Position numbers and translations under genes: made by a program. A stretch of DNA of 64,000 nt from an uncultured Bacteroidia bacterium (GTDB lineage Bacteria; Bacteroidota; Bacteroidia; J057; CALAJH01), in NCBI GenBank assembly GCA_937922655.1, contig CALAJH010000012.1, positions 124,001 through 188,000 on the forward strand, in the 5' to 3' direction. Shown in pieces: positions 25,465-35,400 of the stretch. Position 1 is the stretch's first letter, and every line of letters begins with the position of its first letter. The notes below the pieces were generated by a model that made no database searches, was not told where the DNA came from, and saw nothing but the letters and a program-made list of their open reading frames with translations.

Positions 25465-28400
25465 TTAACGCCCAATTGAAATTTTGACGTTCCGGCGGCC
25501 TCTTTCGCTTTGGCAACTCAAAACATACATTCCGGCGGGAATGGACAACTCCAAATTAATTTCATTCAATCCTTCGGTTACAAAGTATTGTTTTTCGTAG
25601 ACCGTTTTCCCCGTCAAATCGGAAACTTTTAGCGTCATGGTTTCGACAACGTCGGATTCAAAGGAAACGGCGAACGTTCCCCGGCTCGGATTGGGGTATA
25701 CACTCATTTCGTAATAACCGCTCATGCCGTCGACCGCCGAACGAGAATTCGGTTTGAACGACTGTGAAGTCGACGACCAAGACGAGGCGCCCGGCCCCAA
25801 GTTTGTGTTGTTGGCGTTTACGCAGTTGGTGAAGACACGGGCGCGGTACGTCGTTGTGGGACTGAGTCCGGTAAGAAACGCGGAGTTGGTGAATGCTACG
25901 AACTTCGGCCATGTGGACGGATTTTGTAAGATGTTGCCGTAACTACAACAATACGACAAGGCTCCGGAAACGGCGTTCCAATTGACGTTGCGGTTACCCG
26001 AACCGGCGGGACTCGTTGTTGGCATATTAGGGGTTATACAGCTCACTTGTGTGCTAAATCGGCTTACAACCGTCGTGTCGGAATACACCGAATAACCCGA
26101 CAAACATTGGTAGCGCACACGGAACTGATAGGTTGCGTCGGTTTGAAGCCCTGAAAGTTGAACCGAAGTATCGGCTACGCCCGTTATCGTCTGCCATGCG
26201 CCCGGAGTCGGCGCCACTTGCAAATACTGTACCTCGAAAACCCCATACGGCGCGATATCGCTGGTAACCCACAACGGGGCGCGGCGCCAAAGAATTTTCG
26301 CCCCCGTGGCGGTGATGTTTTGCACTCCTACGGAAAAAGGTTTGGGAGCCACGTTGATGACCACTTGTACCCGATCGCTTTCACAGCCGTTGTTGTCCAC
26401 CGTCGAAACATAATACGTTACGGGCGTACCGACGGGCATCGAAAGCGTGGTGGAAAAAGGATTGGGCGAGGTTTCAAAAACGTACCAACGCAAACCGCTG
26501 CCGCCGGCGCCTATGCCCGGTTCGACCACCGTGGACGTGGCACATACTTGAATCGGCGAACTTATCAGCGGTGGACCCGGATTGGCGTTAATAACAACCT
26601 CCACGCTACGCGCCGCCAAACATCCCGGCCCCGAAGACGCGACGCAAACATAAGTGCCGGCATTCGCGGGAATACGGGCGATAACCGGATTTTGTTGGTT
26701 GCGATTGTTGTCGTCAATCCCCGGTCCCGACCAAGTGAATGCCGTCGCATTGGAAATCGCTTCAAGCGTTAAGGTTCCTGAAGAGGCGCACACGGGCTGG
26801 GGTTGTACGAGTGTCAAGGTCGGCGGAGACGGGCAATTCAAGGCCGCCGCCGCCGCAAATACGCTTCCGGTAACGGCCAAGCCAACGCCGTTCGCGGTCA
26901 AAACAGTCGCGGACGATTCACACGTTCCCGTAACCGTCCCGTCGCGTAAAACGGCAAACGCATCGGCCGATACGGACGTAAAGTTGGCAGGATAAATCGA
27001 AAGATTCAAATCGTTGGAAACGTTTATTGGCGCCGAGCCGTTGAAACCGCGAACGCGCCAACTTCCGTTGTCCAATGCGTAATTAAAGTCGGCGGAACAG
27101 TAGGTTTGCAGCACGGGAGTCAAATTGGCAATGGCGCTTAGAGCTTCGACGCGTATGTTGTTTAATCCTCCCGTGGCGCCCAAATCGATTTCGATTTTTT
27201 GAAAACCCTTTAATGCCGTTCCCACGGGAAAGACGTAGGGTCCCGTGGATGCGGTTACCGAGCGACGCATATTACCCTCCACGTAGGACGAGGCTGAACC
27301 GCCCGAAACGGCGCCCAAATTCGAGGACAGAACATCTATTTCGTATGCACCCGTCATAATTTTGCCCGCAACCAAATTAAGATTGTTGGTAACGTCAAAG
27401 TCGCCGGTAATTATCAACGCCTTGTTGGGGGCGTTCATCGTCAATTGATTGACCGACGTGTACGTCGACGATATCCAATTGATGTTTCTGTCCACTTCAA
27501 CGGATTCGGCAAAATTTTGATTGGTTCCCACGTGCATTTTTCCGTTGTCGTAAACATAGGGCAAGGCACGGTTTAAACTCGGGGTCAAAGAGTAGGGAGC
27601 GATGAAGCTTTGGGCCGTAACCGCCGCTTCGCCGGGCTTGTACAAAACATGGCCCAAAGCCGAATAGTCCACCACATGGTCGGTTTTGTTTTCGATTTCC
27701 AACATTTGGGCATGGTTGAAGGACGCGGGCGAGGTCAGGCCCGACGGCGCCGAAGCCATGTAAATTAAGTTGCGCCGCATATCCACGTTTACGTTGGCAG
27801 GAACGGCGTTGGTGTGCGAAAACGGGGGCAGGTAAGAGTATTCCGGAAACAGCGTAGAATCGGACGTGGAACCCGTGCGAGGGTCCAAACGCACCACGCG
27901 TGCGTAATTCCCCAACATCACATTGGCCGAATCCCCTTGTCCGCCAAAAATCAGTGTTCCAAAAGTGCTTGGCGCGTGGTGATGCAGTATCATAAACACC
28001 GTTCCCGTATCGGGGTAGTTGGCCGCGTAGCCAAATTGATTGGAAATGACGGTTATCGAATTGACCTCGGGCGTTTGAGACGAGGCCACCGCTTCCGTAC
28101 GCTGCTTGCTATTGACCCCGACCATGACAAAATCCGTGGCGTCCGCGTCCGGAGTAAAGGTGTTCTTTTTAACGACGACGTTCCTTGACCGCGACGAAAG
28201 CACGCCAAATCCGTTGATATCGTTTATCGTATTGTTTTCGATAACGATGTTGGCTCCGGAACGGGTGTTGTTTTTGATTTCGACGTGGGCGACATGGTTT
28301 TGCGGATAATCGGAACGGAAAAGATTGTTGGCAACAAGATGCGTACCCGCGTCGGGAACGTTGATTTCCACGCCGACGTTGCCCGTGTTAAATTCGTTGT

Positions 28401-29121
28401 GGGTAATGGTGATGGAGCCGCCGTTTTCCGCGCTTTGCACGCCGTAAAGGGCCAAAATGTAATTGCCGTTGCCGGCGCTTCCGCCCACCAACGCACGCGA
28501 ACCCCAAAATCTTACCCCCCTGCCAAACAGCGCCGACGTTCCATACACTTCCGGGACTATCGTGTTTCTCACAAGGGTACACGTGGCCGTTGTATTCCAA
28601 GAGCCGAAAAGATAAATCCCGTAGGATTCAAAAACCAAATTGATGTTGGGGTCCTGCAATGTGCTTTCTATCAAACAGTCGGCAATGGTTAAACCGTCGT
28701 AGTTGTCCGAAGGAGCGTTGATGCCGCGCAAACACGACGTTTGATTGACTTTGAGGTTGAGGTTTTCTATCGTTACCCCGGGGGACGTGATTTGTATGAG
28801 GGCGTTGGGCGTACCCGTAACAACGGGGCGTGTGTTCGGGGCGCCACCGTTACCCCGAAGCCTAACCCCCGTCTTGTTCACGATCAGCGTTGAACTCAGG
28901 TTGTAAGTCCCGGGAGCTATTTCAATGGTGTTGCCCGCGCTGACCAGCGCCATCGCCGCGGCCAGCGTTTGTTTGGGACCGGAACCAAAGGGGCCGGGAG
29001 TAGGTGAAAAACCAACGTATGCGTCGTTGCCGTTTACCGCGTCAACGTAAACCGTTTGGGCCGCAACGTTTTGACCCTCAACGATTATTAATGCCAATAA
29101 CAGCGCGTAAAGCTTATTCAT
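25465..29121 (-). CDS. Secreted beta-helix protein with T9SS type A sorting domain
   Basis: 1218 residues. A signal peptide (about 1-21) is followed by a right-handed parallel beta-helix (about 22-420) opening with a YVDAVNGNDAY motif and many Asn-rich turns. Then come a region of short strands (about 530-760), Ig-like segments (about 770-930), two fibronectin type III-like modules (about 935-1120) and a type A T9SS C-terminal domain (about 1140-1218) beginning near VYPNPSRGTF and ending with a short basic tail. Such proteins cross the outer membrane through the type IX system and lose the sorting domain. Beta-helix folds often bind or cut polysaccharide, but no lyase residues can be assigned. 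Confidence 0.88.
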   Translation of the reverse strand: MNKLYALLLALIIVEGQNVAAQTVYVDAVNGNDAYVGFSPTPGPFGSGPKQTLAAAMALVSAGNTIEIAPGTYNLSSTLIVNKTGVRLRGNGGAPNTRPVVTGTPNALIQITSPGVTIENLNLKVNQTSCLRGINAPSDNYDGLTIADCLIESTLQDPNINLVFESYGIYLFGSWNTTATCTLVRNTIVPEVYGTSALFGRGVRFWGSRALVGGSAGNGNYILALYGVQSAENGGSITITHNEFNTGNVGVEINVPDAGTHLVANNLFRSDYPQNHVAHVEIKNNTRSGANIVIENNTINDINGFGVLSSRSRNVVVKKNTFTPDADATDFVMVGVNSKQRTEAVASSQTPEVNSITVISNQFGYAANYPDTGTVFMILHHHAPSTFGTLIFGGQGDSANVMLGNYARVVRLDPRTGSTSDSTLFPEYSYLPPFSHTNAVPANVNVDMRRNLIYMASAPSGLTSPASFNHAQMLEIENKTDHVVDYSALGHVLYKPGEAAVTAQSFIAPYSLTPSLNRALPYVYDNGKMHVGTNQNFAESVEVDRNINWISSTYTSVNQLTMNAPNKALIITGDFDVTNNLNLVAGKIMTGAYEIDVLSSNLGAVSGGSASSYVEGNMRRSVTASTGPYVFPVGTALKGFQKIEIDLGATGGLNNIRVEALSAIANLTPVLQTYCSADFNYALDNGSWRVRGFNGSAPINVSNDLNLSIYPANFTSVSADAFAVLRDGTVTGTCESSATVLTANGVGLAVTGSVFAAAAALNCPSPPTLTLVQPQPVCASSGTLTLEAISNATAFTWSGPGIDDNNRNQQNPVIARIPANAGTYVCVASSGPGCLAARSVEVVINANPGPPLISSPIQVCATSTVVEPGIGAGGSGLRWYVFETSPNPFSTTLSMPVGTPVTYYVSTVDNNGCESDRVQVVINVAPKPFSVGVQNITATGAKILWRRAPLWVTSDIAPYGVFEVQYLQVAPTPGAWQTITGVADTSVQLSGLQTDATYQFRVRYQCLSGYSVYSDTTVVSRFSTQVSCITPNMPTTSPAGSGNRNVNWNAVSGALSYCCSYGNILQNPSTWPKFVAFTNSAFLTGLSPTTTYRARVFTNCVNANNTNLGPGASSWSSTSQSFKPNSRSAVDGMSGYYEMSVYPNPSRGTFAVSFESDVVETMTLKVSDLTGKTVYEKQYFVTEGLNEINLELSIPAGMYVLSCQSERGRRNVKISIGR

Positions 29122-29138
29122 AACTTTTCAGTTTAGCA

Positions 29139-29168
29139 CAAAACTAAAAACAATTTTTGGAATGACAA
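29139..29168 (-). promoter_or_regulatory. Promoter for the beta-helix T9SS gene
   Basis: On the minus strand, TTG (29166-29168), a 19-nt spacer and TAGTTTTG (29139-29146) match the consensus. The ATG follows about 18 nt downstream. Confidence 0.65.
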
Positions 29169-29171
29169 TTC

Positions 29172-29206
29172 GATTTTCGATAAAACGTTGTTGATTTTCG
29201 ACAAAA
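29172..29206. repeat. 21-bp-phased direct repeat upstream of the promoter
   Basis: GATTTTCGATAAAA (29172-29185) and GATTTTCGACAAAA (29193-29206) differ at one base and are exactly 21 bp apart, two helical turns. They lie just upstream of the -33 box of the beta-helix gene promoter on the minus strand, where an activator would bind. Confidence 0.45.
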
Positions 29207-29485
29207 AATTTTCAAATTCATTTTCTAATTTATTATTAATGCCAAACCTCGGGTTCAAATTTTGCGGCGGACTTTGACAAAAATTCGATTTCCGGACTTA
29301 CGACAAATTTCCAAATTCTCAATTTCGACTACTCTTTTTTTTGTTATATTTGCGAAACAAACGAACAGAAATTGAAACCCTTCGTCGCATTCTCGATTTT
29401 AAAATTAAGATATTTTGAGCAGCGCCCATCCGCGTCCGGCATCGGCGTACCGTCATATTTGTTTCGATTTGCAAACAACGGTCGA
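29207..29485. other. AT-rich divergent spacer and leader
   Basis: This is the rest of the gap between the two large secreted-protein genes. No ORF of substance was found in it. It holds the plus-strand promoter listed separately and a leader of about 125 nt before ATG 29486. Confidence 0.5.
29323..29352 (+). promoter_or_regulatory. Promoter for the giant Ig-repeat gene
   Basis: TATATTTG (29345-29352) is a full -7 match, with TTTC 18 nt upstream as an imperfect -33. Transcription would start near 29359, before the chosen ATG and before the ORF-track TTG. Confidence 0.55.
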
Positions 29486-32400
29486 ATGGCCGAGACTTGG
29501 AAGTTTGTTTTACCGTTTTTCGCCTTGTTTTTTTTCTTTGAACTTCATGCCCAAACCAATCCCGCCCCCGAACAAGACTGCATCAACGCCATTCCCGTTT
29601 GTCAAATGTCCTATTACCAACCCAACTCTTACATCGGAGTGGGTAATATTCCGGGGGAACTGCCGCAGGGAGGATGCTTGGCCGTCAACGAACGCCACGG
29701 CGCATGGTATATTTTCACCGTTGCACAAGAAGGTTTTCTCAATTTTGAAATCACCCCCAACAACCTCAACGACGATTACGATTGGGCCGTGTACAACCTT
29801 ACCCATCACTCGTGTTCGGACATCCGTTTGAACCTTTCTTTGCAGGTAAGTTGCAATTATTCGGGACAGCGGGGGGTAACCGGCACACGATTTGGGGCGA
29901 CTTCGAACTCGCAAGGTTCCGGCGGCACCCGCTTCAACGCCCCCATTCCCGTCCAAGTCGGCGAAACCTACGTTCTTTACGTTTCCAATTTTTCACAAAC
30001 CCAATACGGTTATACGCTCGACTTCGGTACGTCGACGGCCGTCATTACCGACGTGGTTCCGCCGTCGTTTGTCGGCGTCGATTCGCCCGTACCTTGCGGC
30101 TCCAACCAAATTACCGTCCACTTCGGCGAAAATATTCTATGTGGCTCCGTTCAACCCTCGGATTTTACTCTTTCGGGCGGCGGGGTCAATTACACGATAA
30201 CGGCGGTCGCGGCCGAATGCGTTTTTAACGACGAACGCAGCTATGCCCAAACTTTTGTTTTAACCGTTAATCCGCCGCTCATGCAATCCGGAGCGCTGAC
30301 GATTCATTTGGTTGGGGAGGTAACGGATATTTGCGGCAATGCGGCGGCGGCGGTGTCTTTTCCTTTTTCTTTGAGCGTGGATTTGCCTTTAAGCGTTACT
30401 CCCGAAAACCCGTCGATTTGTACCGGTAATTCCGTTGTTTTGAATGCTTCGGGCGCCTCGATATACAATTGGGCGCCCGCCGTGGGCTTGTCCCAAACCA
30501 CCGGTGCCGTCGTTACCGCCGCTCCAAGTCAAACCACCACCTATACCCTTTACGGAACCCAAAACGGATGTACGGACAACGAAGTATTTACTTTAACCGT
30601 TCATCCCAATCCGACGGTGAACGTTTCGCCTCCTTCGTCCGTCGTTTGCATCGGCGATTCGGTTACCCTTACCGCTTCCGGCGCCGTAAATTATCTTTGG
30701 AACCCCGCCGTCGGACTCAATACCAATGAAGGTTCTACGGTCGTTGCCTCGCCTCAAAATTCCACTGTTTACACCGTTACGGCTACCGACGCCAACGGCT
30801 GCGTCGCCACACGAACGGTTTTGGTTTCGACGCTTGTGGCGCCTTTTATTAACGCCACGACCCAACAACCTTCCATATGCGCGGGAACGTCCACGACCTT
30901 AAACGTAGTCGGCGGTACGAATTACCAATGGTCGCCCGCAACGGGATTGAACACAAGCGCCGGCGCCACGGTCGTCGCAAGTCCGACGGAAACGACCACT
31001 TACACCGTTACGGGGGTTAATCCCGCCAATCAATGCCCGGGTTGGGATACAATTACGGTGTTTGTACGTCAGCCGCCGCTTCTGGCTTTTGAGCCGACCG
31101 AAGCAACGATATGTGCGGGGGCATCGGTCAATCTGTCGGCTTCGGGCGCAACGACTTACACGTGGAGTCCAAGCACGGGACTTAACACCACCAACGGCCC
31201 CAACGTCGTCGCTTCCCCCACCCAATCCCGAACTTATACCGTCGTGGCGGCGGGAAACGGTTGTACCGTTGTAGGAACAGTCGCCGTGAACGTTGTTTCC
31301 AACCCTGCGGTAAACGTCTCGCCCGCCAATCCCACCGTTTGTGAAGGGGAATCGATAATTTTAACCGCCTCCGGCGCCGCCGAATATGTATGGTCGCCCT
31401 CGATAGGACTAAACACAAGCGCCGGCGCCACGGTCGTCGCCCAACCTTCGACCACAACAACGTATACCGTTCGTGGAATTAACGGCGATTGCGTCGGCGA
31501 ACGTACGGTTACGGTGAACGTGGCGTCGCCTCCCGTCATCGACGCGACCGCACCTCAAAACAACGTCTGTTCGGGAAACGCCATAACACTCAACGCCTCG
31601 GGAGGAACGAATTACGTTTGGCAACCCGGCGGCGCGACCGGACCCAACATAACCGTAAACCCTAGTCAGACCACAACATTCACCGTAACCGGTACGAATT
31701 TGGCCGGAAATTGTACCGCAAGCGATACGTTCACCGTATTTGTTCGCGAAAACAGCCAAGTGGTCGTCAATCCTCCGGGAGTAACTTTGTGTTCGGGAGC
31801 GGCGCAAACGCTGACGGCCTCCGGAGCGCAAATATACTCATGGAGTCCCGCGACGGGACTGTCTCAAACCACGGGGCCGTCGGTTACCGCATCCCCGTCC
31901 CAAACTACGGCTTATACCGTTACAGGAATCAGCAACGGTTGCACGACTCAGGCGGTAGTAGTGGTGGTGGTAACGGGCGCAACGGTCACGGTCAACCAGC
32001 CCGAAGCGATTTGTCCCGGTCAATCCGCAACCCTTTCCGCATCCGGCGCCGCAACCTATTCTTGGCAACCGCCGACGGGATTGAACGCGACGACGGGGCC
32101 GAACGTCGTCGCCACCCCTTCTCAAACCACCACCTACACCGTCACGGGAATTTCGGGCGGTTGCACGAGTCAGGCGACGGTGACCGTCGTCGTCAACCCC
32201 GGTTCGGCCGTCACGGTCAACCAGCCCGAAGCGATTTGTCCCGGTCAATCGACAACCCTTTCCGCATCCGGCGCCGCAACTTACTCTTGGCAACCGTCGA
32301 CGGGATTGAACACGACCGTCGGGCCGAACGTCGTCGCCACGCCCACACAAACCACCACCTACACCGTCACGGGAATTTCGGGCGGTTGCACGAGTCAGGC

Positions 32401-35400
32401 GACGGTGACCGTAACCGTATTGAATGTTGGAGGTTTGAGCGTTACCCAGCCCGGAGGGCCGATTTGCGCCGGAGAATCGACAACCCTCATCGCCACCGGC
32501 GCACAAAATTACTCTTGGCAGCCGCCGACCGGCCTGAACAATACCACAACTTCGGTTGTCGTTGCCTCTCCATCGCAAACCACCACCTATACCGTCACGG
32601 GAACAACGGGAAATTGCACATCCACGACGACGGTGACGGTTCAAGTAGGCGCCGCCGCAAACGTTAACGTTCTGCCCAACAACCCTACAATTTGTCAAGG
32701 CGAATCGGTAACGTTGACGGCCGAAGGAGCGACAAGTTACACGTGGAGTCCTGCAACGGGTTTGAATACAACCACAGGCGCAACCGTAATCGCAAGTCCG
32801 ACGCAAACTACGCAATACATGCTCACCGCCATCGCCGGTGGGTGCGTTACCGTGCGTTTAATAACCGTTACCGTTGTTTCACCGCAAAGTATATCCGTAT
32901 TTCCATCCGAACCCACGATATGCATCGGTGGAAGCGTGAGTCTGGCCGCAACCGGCGGTCAAACTTATACATGGAGTCCGGCGTTGGGGCTAAGTTCAAC
33001 CACCGGTTCTTCGGTGAACGCCAACCCCAACCAAACCACCGTTTATACCGTTACCGCCGTAACCGCGCAAGGATGTACCACGTCCCGAACGGTAACGGTA
33101 CAGGTGGTGGCGCAATTGAACGTATCGATATCGCCGCAAAATCCTTCGTTTTGTCAAGGCCAAAACATCGTATTAACCGCATCGGGTGCGTCCCATTACT
33201 CATGGAGTCCTGCGGCGGGACTGAGTTCCACTACGGGAGCCGTCGTAACTTGCAACACTCCTACAACTCGTACTTATACCGTAACGGGAACGTCGGGTGG
33301 ATGTTCGTCCCAAGCCTTTGTTACCGTTACCGTACATCCCTATCCGAATCCTCAAATCGGCGCTTCGTCGACGCAACTTTGCGAAGGAGAATCGGCAAAT
33401 TTAAGCGCATCGGGAACGGGCGTTTTTTCATGGAGTCCTGCAACGGGATTGAATACGACGACGGGACCGAACGTCGTCGCCAATCCTGCCCAAACCACCA
33501 CCTACACTTTGACCGTGGAAGCCAACGGATGCACCTCGGAAAGAACCATCGACATAACCGTCAGGCCCCGCCCCAACGTAAGCGTTACCCCCGCCCTTTC
33601 AACGGTTTGTGCTAACGGAACCACAACGTTGTCGGCGTCCGGAGCGCAAAGTTATGTTTGGAGTCCCGCAACGGGATTGAATACGACGACGGGACCGAAC
33701 GTCGTCGCCAGCCCCACCCAAACCACTGTTTATACCGTAACGGGAACGGACGTCCACGGCTGTGCGTCCACCGCGTCCGCCACCGTTGCCATAACTCCCC
33801 TACCCGTCTTGTCGATTTCGCCGGCCAATCCCGTACGATGCGCCAACGGCGACGGCTTAACGCTCAATGTTTCGGGCGGCGCGCAATACGTCTGGCAACC
33901 CGCCATAGGATTGAACACGACAACGGGCTCGGTGGTAGTTGCCGCGCCCAACCAAACCACAACGTATACCGTCCGAAACACAACCCCCGGGTGCGAAACC
34001 CAAACGACGGTAACGGTAACGGTATATCCCCAACCTTCGCTAACGGTTACGCCGTCGTCCGTAGAGCTATGCTCCGGCGAAACAGCGGTTTTGACCGCTT
34101 CGGGAACGGCAACAACTTACATTTGGTCGCCTCCCGCGGGACTAAATACAACGTCGGGAACGACGGTCGTCGCCAATCCGACGCAATCCACGGTTTACAC
34201 CCTGACGGCCATAGCCAACGCATGCACGACGTTGCGCGAAATTCCCGTATTGGTAAAACCCGACATAAATTTGTTTGCCGTGCCGCAGGCGACGGGAATA
34301 TGCAGAGGAAACGAAACCGAAGTGGTTGTTACGGGAGCGCAAAACTATTCGTGGCAACCAACCGCGGGTGTTGCGCAACTCGGCCCCGGAACCTATCGTC
34401 TTTCTCCCTTGTCGACGACCACTTACACCCTCACCGGCACGTCTTCGGGATGTTCGGCCCAAACAACGCTGTCGATTACCGTGGACGAACCCGTGAATGT
34501 AAGCGTAAACGGCCCAAACCAGCCGATATGTCCGGGTACTTCCGTAAATTTAATCGCGTCGGGCAACGCAACGACTTTTTTATGGCAACCCTCCGCCGGA
34601 CTCAACACCGTAACGGGAACGGACGTTGTCGCCACTCCAAATCAAACCACGACCTATACCGTACGGGCGTTTTCGACAAACGGCTATTGCGTGTCGGAGG
34701 CGACGGTAACGGTAAGCGTCGTTCCGACGCCGGCCATCGTTCCGTCCATCCCTCCTCCTAGCCTATGCAAAGGACAATCGGTCGCGGTATCGCTTTCGGG
34801 CGCGACAAACTACGTTTGGAATCCACCCGTCCATCAAAACGGAAACTATCTTCTTTCACCTACCGAAACCACGGTGTACACCGTCAGCGGAATTTCCGAA
34901 AACGGCTGTTCGGTTTCTTTGGAATATCCGGTAACGGTAAACCCTTTGCCCGAAGTTGGGGTCGCGGCGGAAAAAACGACTCTATGCGTCGGGGAAAGCG
35001 TGCATTTGACCGCGTCGGGCGCGCAAACGTATCAATGGTATCGGGGAGGACATATTCACACGGGTTCGGGGATTGTCGTCCGTCCGCACACTTCGACGAC
35101 GTACACGGTCGTAGGCGTAGACGAAAACGCTTGCGAAGATACGGCCCAAATATCCATAACGGTGCATCCGCGTCCGTTGATAGTCGCTCAAACGCCCGAA
35201 GCGGTTTGCGCGGGGCAAAAGACGATAATCCTTGCAATAGGGGCGGACGTATACCGTGTTTTGCCGAACGGCCCTCCGGGCAACCCCGCCGAATTTGTGC
35301 CGACAACGTCGGGGTTTTATTCGCTCGAAGGAACGGACGCCAACGGTTGCAAGGATACCGTTGCGGTATACGTTCGAATAAATCCATTGCCGGTTTTGAC

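Noticed and set aside
29372-29485. TTG start for the giant gene given by the ORF track
   Set aside because: It would place 38 residues before a clear signal peptide that begins at ATG 29486.
31711-34761. Several 300-residue ORFs on both strands within the Ig array
   Set aside because: They repeat the period of the real frame, are extremely Arg-rich and overlap the intact giant gene; they are frame shadows.
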